DNA of 39,010 bases. It comes from Nemertoderma westbladi. Its lineage: Eukaryota; Xenacoelomorpha; Nemertodermatida; Nemertodermatidae. Positions within the stretch are counted from its first letter, which is position 1, and every line of letters begins with the position of its first letter. The DNA lies in contig JAUCBJ010001219.1 of the NCBI GenBank assembly GCA_032718475.1, positions 1 through 39,010 of the forward strand, read 5' to 3'. The notes under the pieces were generated by a model that saw only the letters and a program-made list of their open reading frames with translations, did not search any database and was not told the DNA's origin. Both the position numbers and the translations under genes were made by a program. Of this stretch, positions 1 to 11,200 are shown piece after piece.

Positions 1-290
1 GAAGCCAGTCTAGCGCGGTATATGACCCATGGGTGTGGGAGACTGGATTCAGTTCTAGAGCAGTATATTGCAGTAGGCTACTTTGTATTATTCGATTGAT
101 CACTACTATATAATCTCAAACAACTATATTTACTTTCGGGGAAATATTAGGAATATTAGGAATGCTTTATTAACCTTCACACTAACTTCACACTAATGCA
201 CACTGATTTGCCGACTGTCACTGAATTTGATCATATATAAGGAGGATTGCAACTCACGTACATTGGGATTATGAAATAGCATTTATTTCA
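1..290. repeat. Left LTR-like terminal direct repeat (first base lost at window edge)
   Basis: This segment matches 3514-3876 closely, from GAAGCCAGTCTAGCG to ATAGCATTTATTTCA. The right copy starts with TG and ends with CA, as LTRs do; here the leading T lies just outside the window. The middle differs: the right copy has about 70 extra bases near 3640-3735. Divergence between copies suggests an old insertion. The outer flank is not visible, so a target-site duplication cannot be tested. Confidence 0.65.
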
Positions 291-1629
291 TAGCATTTGT
301 TTCAAAAACCTTTGCTTCATCTGCTCTCTTTTCAGCTTCTACTGTGGCAGCTTTAAGTTCTACTTCTGCCGCCTCTGCTGCAGCTTTAAGTTCGACTTCT
401 GCCGCGGCCGCTGCCTCTGCTGCTGTAGCCTTCCGATCTACTTCCGCCGCTGCAGCTTTTAGTTCTGCCTCAGCGGCTGCCATCTTTTCCTATCTTCAAT
501 TAATCCTTTCTTTATTTGTTCCTCCTTGTCCAATGCGATAAGAATGTCTTCATCTATCTTAGCTTGCTCCGCCGCTATCATTTGGGCATCCAATGAGTCT
601 AAAATTAAGTTGGCTGCCTCACTGTTGGGGTGAAGTCCGGCTAGACGTCTCCTCGGCTCTTTGTCACCTATGAATCGTTGGTAATCAGATAAATAGACGT
701 CAATAGCATCCCTTTTTGGAGGTTTTTCGGATACCCCCTCGCTTTCTCCATGGGAGAAGACTGCATCTGTTGATTCTCTGTAGGCTAGTTGTTCTACTAA
801 CTGAGCCTTCCATTGGGTTGTTCCCTGGACTTTAACATTCACTCGTTGGAACCAAGTCTTTACTGCTACCTGCAGTGATGTATCTTGACTTCTCTTCAAG
901 GCTTCTTCAAACGCTGACAGGATTAATCTGATCCTCAATATCCGTTCTTTCACTTGGTATAGCAGTTCTACCTGCTCTGTAGGTTCCAGTTGTCCTCGGA
1001 ATAACTGGGTTTCCATTCATCCCAGTGAGTTGAAGAATCCCTAGACATATCTGGCTGCTGACCTCTTCCATACAGCGGGATCTCTGGTATCTCTAATTAC
1101 GCCCATCTGATGCAGGTCCTCCCAGGCAGCTTCAGATAAGTTAAATGGTAGTCTGGGTCTGGGAAAGTTCCATTGAATTTCCACAATAGACTTTAATTCC
1201 TCGAGAGGGTATCCGGCGTAACTATCCCAGGTTGACTGCTTATTTCTCGTCCAGTCCGCTTGATGTTCTTCTATGGCTAGAAGAACTCGAGTGAGCACTG
1301 CCCCAGGAAGGATCAGGAGTGGGTCAGGGTAAACCACTTCTTCCATCTTTGATCCGATCTCGGGCATTAACTCTTCAGTGCTGAAACTAGAGTTACTGAG
1401 TGGTTGACCACTGCTGTTCTACAGCCGTCACTTGGTCTCGCTTAACTTGAGCCTTAGTGCCTATAATAGACCTATGGTGCTTCACTATCCTAGGGTCCGA
1501 CACAACTACTGTAGGGATGGCCTTTCTTACAGTAGGAGGGGACTTAGACCTCAGTCGGGGCCTTTGATCTGGGTCACAGATCGTCTGTTCCAAGAGACTA
1601 TCTGACATTGTTTGTTTTGGGTCAGACAT
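283..1629 (-). pseudogene. Broken gag-like coiled-coil ORF of a direct-repeat-flanked element
   Basis: Four minus-strand open segments follow each other: 1629-1393, 1367-1041, 1016-459 and 483-283. They read as one protein broken by a frameshift near 1395-1430, two in-frame stops near 1041 and 1017 (TAG, TGA, seven codons apart), and a frameshift near 487-495. The N-terminal part is basic and Pro/Ser-rich. The middle is helical and charged (for example VELLYQVKERILRIRL). The C-terminal ~65 residues are an Ala/Glu/Lys heptad-like stretch (AAAEAELKAAAAEVDRK) typical of coiled coils. No protease, reverse transcriptase, RNase H or integrase motif is present. The position between direct repeats and the composition suggest a Gag-like protein of a non-autonomous element. 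The family is not recognised; a BEL/Pao-type Gag is only a guess. Confidence 0.45.
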
Positions 1630-3513
1630 AATTTATTTACAGTTGAATGCCTATCACGATAATAACAGTTAAAGTAAGTCTAGGGCAAATCAGTATCAAC
1701 TGTCAGTCTCGTAGTTACCAAATATTGTTACTCAATGTAATGTGGGTATATATTGAGTGTTAGAATACCGGTATACACCTATAGTATATATAACAGTATT
1801 ACTACAGACTAGGATCAATCACTGAATACCGGTATATAAGTTTAGCCTAAGTTATATAAATATATAATAAGCTTACTGTAAACACCGATATTATCAATAA
1901 TTAAATAATAACTGATTATCCGATTTTAGGAATTATTTCCCTTTTCTCTATTACTGATATTAAGTAATAGGTTCAACTGATATTAAGACCTAATTGATGT
2001 ATAACAGGCCTACTAATTTATAAATCTGATTGAGTTAAATTTATAAATATATATACCCGTAATGGGTTTTGTCAATTATTGAAATAAATGTTATTATTTC
2101 TGAGTAAGAAGTCACTACACAGAGGTTGGACGCTCTCAGTGGAGTGCTACTTGTTAGACACTAAATACTGATCTTTCTACTTAACTAAGTTTAGTAAGTT
2201 ACTTATCACTACAAATTACTTACGTAACAGGTTGAGATTACACAATCTCTAAGTAAACAATAAACAAAGTTACACGTACAATTTTTAGGGTAATTTTACA
2301 AGAATTTTACAAACCAGACTAACAAGAATTTAGAATTTCTGGCTCATACAGACTGACAGGGAATTTACGGAAATTTGAAACCAATAAAGTAGTATTCAAT
2401 ACGTTGTGTTGTCCAGATAAGGAAATGCCACCGTCTGATGACTTATAGTCTACACTATAAACAAACGTACCCGGAGTGTCCTATACATAGAGATTAATGA
2501 TCGAAACCTAAAGCTAACGGACCTATTAACCATGTTACAACACAAATATACTGCGTACGCCGTACACACTAAAATAACTTTCAGGAAAGCGCTGTACTCT
2601 AAACCCTAGATTAGGTACTAGCACTTATACAACATATAACTTGCAGTTAAATATATGTGAACAGCTAAAAGAACCACAGTATCTGCTGGAGAGACCGCAG
2701 TATTTAGTCTTAATCATCCGATGCTAAAGAAATCACCAGTCTGTCCTATGCCAAGCAGTCCTGAAGTAGTACCGGGGTTAATTTAGCTATTACAGTATGC
2801 ATAACAAGCAGAATTACTGTAAGGAATAAACTTGGGGACATGAATGTTGTAAATTACTTGCATAAACTCTGAATAATAAATATTACGCTACCTGTACAGA
2901 CTATTCAAATAAAACACAGACCAAAATGCTGACAGACAACCGCCAAGCCAAAAATAAACCACAGTATATGCAGTCTCCAAAATGATTAGTTAGTAAGCAT
3001 TCTAGACTACGTAGTACGACTTATTCTTTCGCGGGGGATTTACCTTACAACTGTGGAAGCCTCCACTGCCTAACTAGCACTTTATTGGACAATTAACCTA
3101 CATACACTGTAATCCACTTCAGACCTAACAACAATCCAACAACAATCCAGCCTATAAGTTACTTTTACAATCCGAGCAGGTTTACACATCTTCCGCTCAA
3201 TATTACACTTACAGGTAAATAAAGCCAACAGGAATAAGTAAACCATACAAGGAGTAAGGGGTGATCAATCCCTAATCCTCTAACAGCCTACAATATACAA
3301 TATTTCACAATCGAAGTAATACTGCTACAAGGTACCGGTTCGGTACTACTAAGCCTACAGTTTACCGTCCGACCGGTATGTTAGGGTTTATTGCCTACTG
3401 AGCAATAAAAGAAATAAATCTATTAATGTTCGCGCTTTTAGACCTTTAACAGTTTAACCTGTTAATTTAAGTGTTTCTTGAATCGACTTTTGCCCATACT
3501 AATTGACATCAGC
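1630..3513. other. Non-coding interior of the direct-repeat element
   Basis: AT-rich sequence with stops in all frames. It contains ATACCGGTAT at about 1766 and 1824 and GGTACCGGTTCGGTAC near 3340, part of a window-wide excess of such palindromes. No gene or RNA is recognised. Confidence 0.5.
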
Positions 3514-3876
3514 TGAAGCCAGTCTAGCGTGGCATATGACCCACAGGTGTGGGAGACTGGATTCAGTTCTAGAGCAGTATATTGCAGTAGGCTACTTTGT
3601 ATTATTCGATTGATCACTACTATATAATCTCCGACAACTATAGTTCCTTTGGGACGTGGTGCTTTAAGTATCAAACAGAGTTATGACCTACACTAATCTC
3701 AACTAGTGGCAATAAGATATCGCAAATGGCGCATTCTTTAGGAATGCTTTTTTAACCTTCACACTAACTTCACACTAATACACACTGATTTGCCGACTGT
3801 CACTGAATTTGATCATATATAAGGAGGATTGCAACTCACGTACGTTGGGATTATTTATGAAATAGCATTTATTTCA
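3514..3876. repeat. Right LTR-like terminal direct repeat
   Basis: Begins TGAAGCCAG and ends ATTTATTTCA, so it has the TG..CA ends of an LTR. It matches 1-290 apart from a divergent central stretch. The following bases are CACAAAAACC. Confidence 0.65.
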
Positions 3877-4552
3877 CACAAAAACCACTATAAATTGAGC
3901 CACAATTGCTACTGATACACCCTTCTGCTTACCTCAGTAATTAAGAAAGTCAAGGGGGATTTTACGATTATCCATCAGTATTCTCCAAATATAACATCCA
4001 TTAATATAAACAGCAATTAACAATGATTTAAAACAGTATATTAGAAAACAGTGCGGTGAAATCAGTCAGTATGTTGAATGAAGTATGAATTGAGTTACGC
4101 AATGTGGTATGATGTTAATAGATTTGCGTTCTTATGACTCTAAGCCTCTGATGTTAGGACGAAAGTCTGAAAGTCAGAAAGTCCGAATGAATTCTGAATG
4201 AAGTATCAATTCTCGGAAAACTGCCGAATTGCGTCATCTCCCGTAGGCCACTGTAAACAGAGAAAGGGAGATCGCTCTGATTGGCTAAAATCTATGTCAA
4301 CAAAGGCCGATTCCTCACACAAAGGAACAGCTGGTAGATTTCGTCATTCCAACTCTGGGTTCTTGACAGACACGTAGTTGTACAATTCTAGGCCTTTTTA
4401 GAATATTTAGCGCATTGCGCAAAATGACTTATTTTGTCAGCAAAAGCTTTTACAGGTAACCCGCCACGGCAATTGCCAGCTATATCAATAAATTGCTTAA
4501 AAAAACTTATATATTTAGTTTGAACATTAAACTAACTTTATTGTTGCTGTAG
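3877..4552. other. No gene seen; possible intron upstream of a coiled-coil exon
   Basis: AT-rich, with stops in all frames. It ends in a pyrimidine-containing tract and TTGCTGTAG, used as the acceptor of the exon at 4553. Confidence 0.4.
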
Positions 4553-4697
4553 TTTGAAAGACGAGCACGTCAATCTGAAGATAAACTTCGATCTGCTATC
4601 TAACCAATCGGAAGAAGCCAATCACCTGCTAGCCAATGAAAGGGAAGAGAATGCCTGTAAACTTAGAATGATGCAGGACGATTTTCGGTTAACAAAG
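4553..4697 (+). CDS. Candidate internal exon, coiled-coil protein (partial)
   Basis: This 145-bp segment is bounded by an acceptor (TTGTTGCTGTAG) and a consensus donor (AAG|GTAAAT). It is open in one frame, one base completing a codon and then 48 codons, ending in phase 0. The peptide begins LKDEHVNLKINFDLL and ends MMQDDFRLTK. It is polar and rich in Glu, Asn, Lys and Leu with heptad-like Leu/Ile/Met spacing, as in long coiled coils. Its base composition is far less AT-biased than the flanks, which supports coding. It may belong with the exons at 15710 and 20406, which continue in phase 0. The protein family is not recognised. Confidence 0.55.
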
Positions 4698-5257
4698 GTA
4701 AATTATTGATTGAATTAATTATTGATCTTCCAAATTGTTTACTTTTCTTACTAAATGTACATTTTTTACTAACTAACTAACTACTAATTAATAATCATCA
4801 TAGGTTTGAGTTATATTCTGAAGGAATTGAGCCGAGTTATATTCGTGATTTCAATTGTTTATTATTACATCGCGTGCAGTATGTCGCCCATATCTTTAGA
4901 AATATGAAACATTAATAACGATAAATCTCATTTGAAATTTTAAAACAAAAAGTTTCATAATTTTCTTGGAATATCAGATATTTTTAAACTAATTTAAGTA
5001 TCAGTACCTAAATCAATTTAAGCTAAATTAATGTATTAATAATATTATTTGTGAGGTAACCAAGGCGACGGTAGAGGTAATGTTGAGGTTTATTGTATTA
5101 ATTTTCTTGAATTCATTAGAATTCAAGTTTTCATTTATGTGGCAGTCTATGTTTATTGCAGAGTTACTCATCAGCTGTAAAGTATCGTTATCTATTTAAT
5201 ACACACAGTTAAACGTTACATGTTGTAATATAGATTTATAATTTGCTGCCTAATAAT
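4698..5257. other. No gene seen; putative intron sequence
   Basis: AT-rich sequence between the donor at 4698 and the left end of the long-TIR element at 5258. No open frame of note. Confidence 0.4.
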
Positions 5258-5444
5258 GGGGTAGACGACTCGGAATTTTTTTTCGAGTTTTCGTTGGTTT
5301 CATGTGAAAGAGCATGTGAAAAAACCCCAGAGAGCAATTTTACTTCAAAAAAAATAATATTGGCCGAGTTATAGCGATTTTAAAACGCAAAATTAGCAAC
5401 ATCGAAAAATCAGGCCGTTTCAGAAAACTGCACGAGTGACGTCA
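5258..5444 (+). repeat. Left terminal inverted repeat
   Basis: Reverse complement of 7822-8009, with few mismatches and a small length change in the A-run. The inner edge is a perfect TGACGTCA palindrome. Confidence 0.8.
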
Positions 5445-6055
5445 CTAGTGCAGCAGTAAATGTTCATTGGTTACTATACAATATAAATCTCTTAGTAAAT
5501 AAAATAAATTGTGTAGCTAATATTTATTTAGTGTGTTTTTGTGTTGTGTTAAGAATACATTATTTGGGTACTGGTCCAGTATGCGTACACCCCCCACCAA
5601 ATTTTTTGTACTAGATAGTTTTTGATAATTTCTTTTTTTGATATGTTCTAGAACTTATTAGCTATTTGTTTATAAAAAAAATAATGTTCTAGAAAAATAT
5701 TTTTTATTCTGGAACATATTAAAAAAATATATTATTTTATATCTTTATGGCGGGAATTGATTCATAACAAGTTAATTATTCCAGAATAATAATTATTTAT
5801 CCCAAACTATACAGTTGTTAGCTATAAAAATAAAACATACAGTATTTTGTAGCTAAAACTGCCAGGTGGTAGAAATCCAGTAGCATATTGATGTTTTATT
5901 AAGCTTCAAAACTTAGATTATTTTGGATTAGATTGTGGATTCGAACTTTTTCGATTGCAATTATTTTTATACAAGTTAAATTATTGAATTCCAAGTAGCA
6001 TTGATAGTTATCAATAATTCTAGAACAGTTCAGTTGTAGCTAACACATATTTCAG

Positions 6056-6400
6056 TTAAATAGCTAACTTTTTTATAATTGCAGTGATAGGAATTGCTTG
6101 TTTACAGTTCTTTATTTTGGACATTTTAGACGCCGACCAGTAACAGAGAGTGAAAGTACAGGACATTTCTGTACATTTTCTGTATAACCAAAATGTTAAG
6201 CCCATCGCATGTTTGCAACCACCACCAGCACTGGCCACACAGTCGTTGCATTTCAGATCTACTATTTCTCCGGTACTCTCATTAACTTTAGCTTGGACGC
6301 GGTAGGATTGACTTCTTACACGATGTTCTGGTGTTATTTTGGCCTTAACTGTGCAATGAGGACCATCTCTCTTTACACACACCCATCCAATAGCATTAAT
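6056..6400 (-). pseudogene. SWIM-type zinc-finger relic inside the TIR element
   Basis: A minus-strand frame reads INAIGWVCVKRDGPHC and then TPEHRV, followed by the zinc-ligand pattern CNDC-x7-CKH with a conserved-looking GGGCKHAMGLTFWLYR. I know this context (VKRxGxxCTVxAxVxPEH, then C..C...CKH and W) from animal proteins in which a SWIM-type finger precedes a YqaJ-like nuclease domain. Here the finger part is clear, but the frame stops about 40 residues later and no nuclease motif follows. There is no ATG at the natural start, so this is an exon or gene fragment. Its position between long inverted repeats suggests an ORF carried or captured by the transposon. The function of the intact protein in transposition is not something I can establish. 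Confidence 0.55.
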
Positions 6401-7821
6401 GTTTTATAATTGGTAATTTTCATTCAAATGGTATACCAACAAATTTGTATAGCGTGAATTTATTATAAATTTTTTATTTTTCACGGTAGACTATTCTACT
6501 ATTCTACTATTCTACTTCACGCCGGACTAATTACATAATTGTGTGTAAATAAGTAACACTGGTAGGCCTACGAGTGTAGCCCGTCTTACCATAATTATGT
6601 TTTTTTAATAGCTGTTTTTGCTAATTGATTTATGTCCTGGAACATAGTGTGAATTCATTACACGTTTAATTTTTGTGGTGGCTAGTTTTTTCGATGGTCG
6701 CTAGTCAGTTTATTATTATAGCATTTAAACTTATAGTTATTTATATATAGTTATTGAAACACAAATGACATCATTTTAATTATTAAAAAAAATAAGATTT
6801 TGTGGTATTTTATAAAAACACTAGCTACATTATTAAAACAGTACATACCATTGAAAACACTAGCTACATTATTAAAACAATACATACCATTGAAAACACT
6901 AGCTACCACAAACATTTGTTTTCATTTTCTTAAAAACATTTTTTTTCACATGTAACTAGCCAAAATATGTCAAGAACATAAACCTATAGCCCAAAACATT
7001 ATGTTTTGGTATTTTTTTGGAATTTTGATATTTTTGGATGTCAAACCAAAAACAGCTATTATGAAAGGCAGAATAATGGTGACACGTGCAACACTAGTAC
7101 CAGTAACACTTTACAGTGAATTGCCCGAGCTGTTTGTTAACCGAACGTACGTAAATGAGTGCGTGCATTAAAAGATATGAGGATAATATATACTGTAGGT
7201 TAACTTACCATTTACCATTATTTAACTAACCTCAAGGTTTTCACGTTCCAGAACTCCGGGCTTATTTTCTCTGGTTTGCTACAAGTACTGTATAGTGCAA
7301 TATTGCAGCATAGGTTAAAGCTGGTAGGTTTCTACTGTCCGCTTTTTCGAAACCGGCCTCCATTACACCTTGATGGTAACTGTATAATAACTTTTACTAG
7401 TACCCCTGTAGCGTAGCTACTATTGAAAAAAAATGCTCCTTAAAATTCTAGAATTTTTACCAGCTAGTTAAATAACTAGACAAAAAAAACTAAATAATTT
7501 CCATCTAGTTCTAATCTACCCATCCCGCATTGTTCGCTGTAAAAACGATTAAAAAATCGATTAATGAAACGCCTGGCAGTATTTAGCTATCTATATTTAT
7601 TTTTAGCTACTAGCTCTACGGTATAGGTATGGGCGAAATAAATATTATTCTAGAATATTCGCCTCCATACCGCTGTCCTAGAATCGATTCTTAACACAAC
7701 ATAAATACACATCCAAATAAATACTTAGCTACATTTATTATTTGTTTTATTTTAGATACTGCAATATTATACTTTATATTAGCCAATCAACTGCGCTTGA
7801 CAACTGTTGCTGTGTTATGGC
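6401..7821. other. Non-coding interior of the TIR element
   Basis: AT-rich, no gene seen. A 39-bp unit (GAAAACACTAGCTACATTAT...) occurs about twice at 6820-6905. Palindromic words such as TTCTAGAA recur (about 7446 and 7650), and GTATGGGCGAA near 7628 pairs with TTCGCCTCCATAC near 7659. Confidence 0.45.
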
Positions 7822-8009
7822 TGACGTCACTCGTGCAGTTTTCTGAAACGGCCTGATTTTTCGATGTTGCTAATTTTGCGTTTTAAAATTGCTATAACTC
7901 GGCCAATATTAATTTTTTTTAAGTAAAATTGCTCTCTGGGGTTTTTTCACATGCTCTTTCACATGAAACCAACGAAAACTCGAAAAAAATTTTCCGAGTC
8001 GTCTACCCC
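7822..8009 (-). repeat. Right terminal inverted repeat
   Basis: Inverted copy of 5258-5444, beginning at TGACGTCA and ending GTCTACCCC. Confidence 0.8.
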
Positions 8010-8291
8010 ATTGCAATTTTTATTAATACAAAAATCTACATAACGTCACTAAGTTATGTTGAATTTTAGAAAAATATATTCTACTTAGAAATTATTTTTA
8101 AAAATACTATTTTTATGGAGTAATTTAAACTTAATAGCAATTATTTTTTATAAATAATTGTGAATAAACATTGTACTTTGAAATTATAAGTACAATTAAT
8201 TCCATTCGGCTATACTATATATATTAGGACCTTTTCATTAGATATCAAAAACTTAAAATTCGAGGTTTAATCATTTAAGGCTCATTTATTT

Positions 8292-11200
8292 TACTGTATA
8301 TAAGTGTGTACATACACTCAGTAATCGTTCTTTATTTATTGGATATAAGTGTGTGCATACACTCCGTAATCGTTCTTTATTTATTGGATATAAGTGTGTG
8401 CATACACTCCGTAATCGTTCTTTATTTTATTGGATATAAGTGTGTACATACACTCCGTAATCGTTCTTTATTTATTGGATATAAGTGTGTACATACACTC
8501 CGTAATCGTTCTTTATTTATTGTATATAAGTGTGTGCATACACTCCGTAATCGTTCTTTATTTATTGGATATAAGTGTGTACATACACTCCGTAATCGTT
8601 CTTTATTTATTGGATATAAGTGTGTACATACACTCCGTAATCGTTCTTTATTTATTGGATATAAGTGTGTGCATACACTCCGTAATCGTTCTTTATTTAT
8701 TGGATATAAGTGTGTGCATACACTCCGTAATCGTTCTTTATTTATTGGATATAAGTGTGTGCATACACTCCGTAATCGTTCTTTATTTATTGGATATAAG
8801 TGTGTACATACACTCCGTAATCGTTCTTTATTTATTGGATATAAGTGTGTACATACACTCCGTAATCGTTCTTTATTTATTGGATATAAGTGTGTGCATA
8901 CACTCCGTAATCGTTCTTTATTTATTGGATATAAGTGTGTGCATACACTCCGTAATCGTTCTTTATTTATTGGATATAAGTGTGTACATACACTCCGTAA
9001 TCGTTCTTTATTTATTGGATATAAGTGTGTGCATACACTCCGTAATCGTTCTTTATTTATTGGATATAAGTGTGTACATACACTCCGTAATCGTTCTTTA
9101 TTTATTGGATATAAGTGTGTACATACACTCCGTAATCGTTCTTTATTTATTGGATATAAGTGTGTGCATACACTCCGTAATCGTTCTTTATTTATTGGAT
9201 ATAAGTGTGTGCGTGCATACACTCCGTAATCGTTCTTTATTTATTGGATATAAGTGTGTGCATACACTCCGTAATCGTTCTTTATTTATTGGATATAAGT
9301 GTGTACATACACTCCGTAATCGTTCTTTATTTATTGGATATAAGTGTGTACATACACTCCGTAATCGTTCTTTATTTATTGGATATAAGTGTGTGCATAC
9401 ACTCCGTAATCGTTCTTTATTTATTGTATATAAGTGTGTGCATACACTCCGTAATCGTTCTTTATTTATTGGATATAAGTGTGTGCATACACTCCGTAAT
9501 CGTTCTTTATTTTATTGGATATAAGTGTGTACATACACTCCGTAATCGTTCTTTATTTATTGGATATAAGTGTGTACATACACTCCGTAATCGTTCTTTA
9601 TTTATTGTATATAAGTGTGTGCATACACTCCGTAATCGTTCTTTATTTATTGGATATAAGTGTGTACATACACTCCGTAATCGTTCTTTATTTATTGGAT
9701 ATAAGTGTGTACATACACTCCGTAATCGTTCTTTATTTATTGGATATAAGTGTGTGCATACACTCCGTAATCGTTCTTTATTTATTGTATATAAGTGTGT
9801 GCATACACTCCGTAATCGTTCTTTATTTATTGGATATAAGTGTGTGCATACACTCCGTAATCGTTCTTTATTTATTGGATATAAGTGTGTACATACACTC
9901 CGTAATCGTTCTTTATTTATTGGATATAAGTGTGTACATACACTCCGTAATCGTTCTTTATTTATTGGATATAAGTGTGTGCATACACTCCGTAATCGTT
10001 CTTTATTTATTGGATATAAGTGTGTGCATACACTCCGTAATCGTTCTTTATTTATTGGATATAAGTGTGTACATACACTCCGTAATCGTTCTTTATTTAT
10101 TGGATATAAGTGTGTGCATACACTCCGTAATCGTTCTTTATTTATTGGATATAAGTGTGTACATACACTCCGTAATCGTTCTTTATTTATTGGATATAAG
10201 TGTGTACATACACTCCGTAATCGTTCTTTATTTATTGGATATAAGTGTGTGCATACACTCCGTAATCGTTCTTTATTTATTGGATATAAGTGTGTGCGTG
10301 CATACACTCCGTAATCGTTCTTTATTTATTGGATATAAGTGTGTGCATACACTCCGTAATCGTTCTTTATTTATTGGATATAAGTGTGTGCATACACTCC
10401 GTAATCGTTCTTTATTTATTGGATATAAGTGTGTACATACACTCTGTAATCGTTCTTTATTTATTGGATATAAGTGTGTGCATACACTCCGTAATCGTTC
10501 TTTATTTATTGTATATAAGTGTGTACATACACTCCGTAATCGTTCTTTATTTATTGGATATAAGTGTGTGCATACACTCCGTAATCGTTCTTTATTTATT
10601 GGATATAAGTGTGTGCATACACTCCGTAATCGTTCTTTATTTATTGGATATAAGTGTGTACATACACTCCGTAATCGTTCTTTATTTTATTGGATATAAG
10701 TGTGTGCATACACTCCGTAATCGTTCTTTATTTATTGGATATAAGTGTGTGCATACACTCCGTAATCGTTCTTTATTTATTGTATATAAGTGTGTACATA
10801 CACTCCGTAATCGTTCTTTATTTATTGGATATAAGTGTGTACATACACTCCGTAATCGTTCTTTATTTATTGGATATAAGTGTGTGCATACACTCCGTAA
10901 TCGTTCTTTATTTATTGGATATAAGTGTGTGCATACACTCCGTAATCGTTCTTTATTTATTGTATATAAGTGTGTACATACACTCCGTAATCGTTCTTTA
11001 TTTATTGGATATAAGTGTGTGCATACACTCCGTAATCGTTCTTTATTTATTGTATATAAGTGTGTACATACACTCCGTAATCGTTCTTTATTTATTGGAT
11101 ATAAGTGTGTGCATACACTCCGTAATCGTTCTTTATTTATTGGATATAAGTGTGTACATACACTCCGTAATCGTTCTTTATTTATTGGATATAAGTGTGT

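Larger units (their letters stand above)
1..3876 (-). mobile_element. Non-autonomous LTR-type element with Gag-like relic only
   Basis: Two direct repeats (1-290 and 3514-3876) bracket 3.2 kb. On the minus strand the order is repeat, about 1.9 kb without an open frame (3513-1630), the broken Gag-like ORF, then the other repeat. The ORF runs about 8 bases into the left repeat. I found no convincing primer-binding site or polypurine tract beside the repeats, so assignment as an LTR retrotransposon rests on the repeat ends and the Gag-like composition. A segmental duplication is the main alternative. Confidence 0.5.
5258..8009. mobile_element. DNA transposon relic with ~187-bp terminal inverted repeats
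   Basis: The left end GGGGTAGACGACTCGG (5258) is mirrored by CCGAGTCGTCTACCCC ending at 8009. The inverted identity runs inward for about 187 bases, through a run shared as CAGGCCGTTTCAGAAAACTG, to TGACGTCA at 5437-5444 and 7822-7829. Weaker similarity continues (TTAACACAACA-type words near 7690 and 5550). Flanks read CCTAATAAT and ATTGCAAT, with no clear target duplication. The interior holds a SWIM-finger relic on the minus strand but no recognisable transposase, so the element looks non-autonomous or deleted. The superfamily is not assigned. Confidence 0.75.

Noticed and set aside
6209-6409. 66-codon plus-strand frame
   Set aside because: Opposite strand of the SWIM-finger relic, which has clear motif support.
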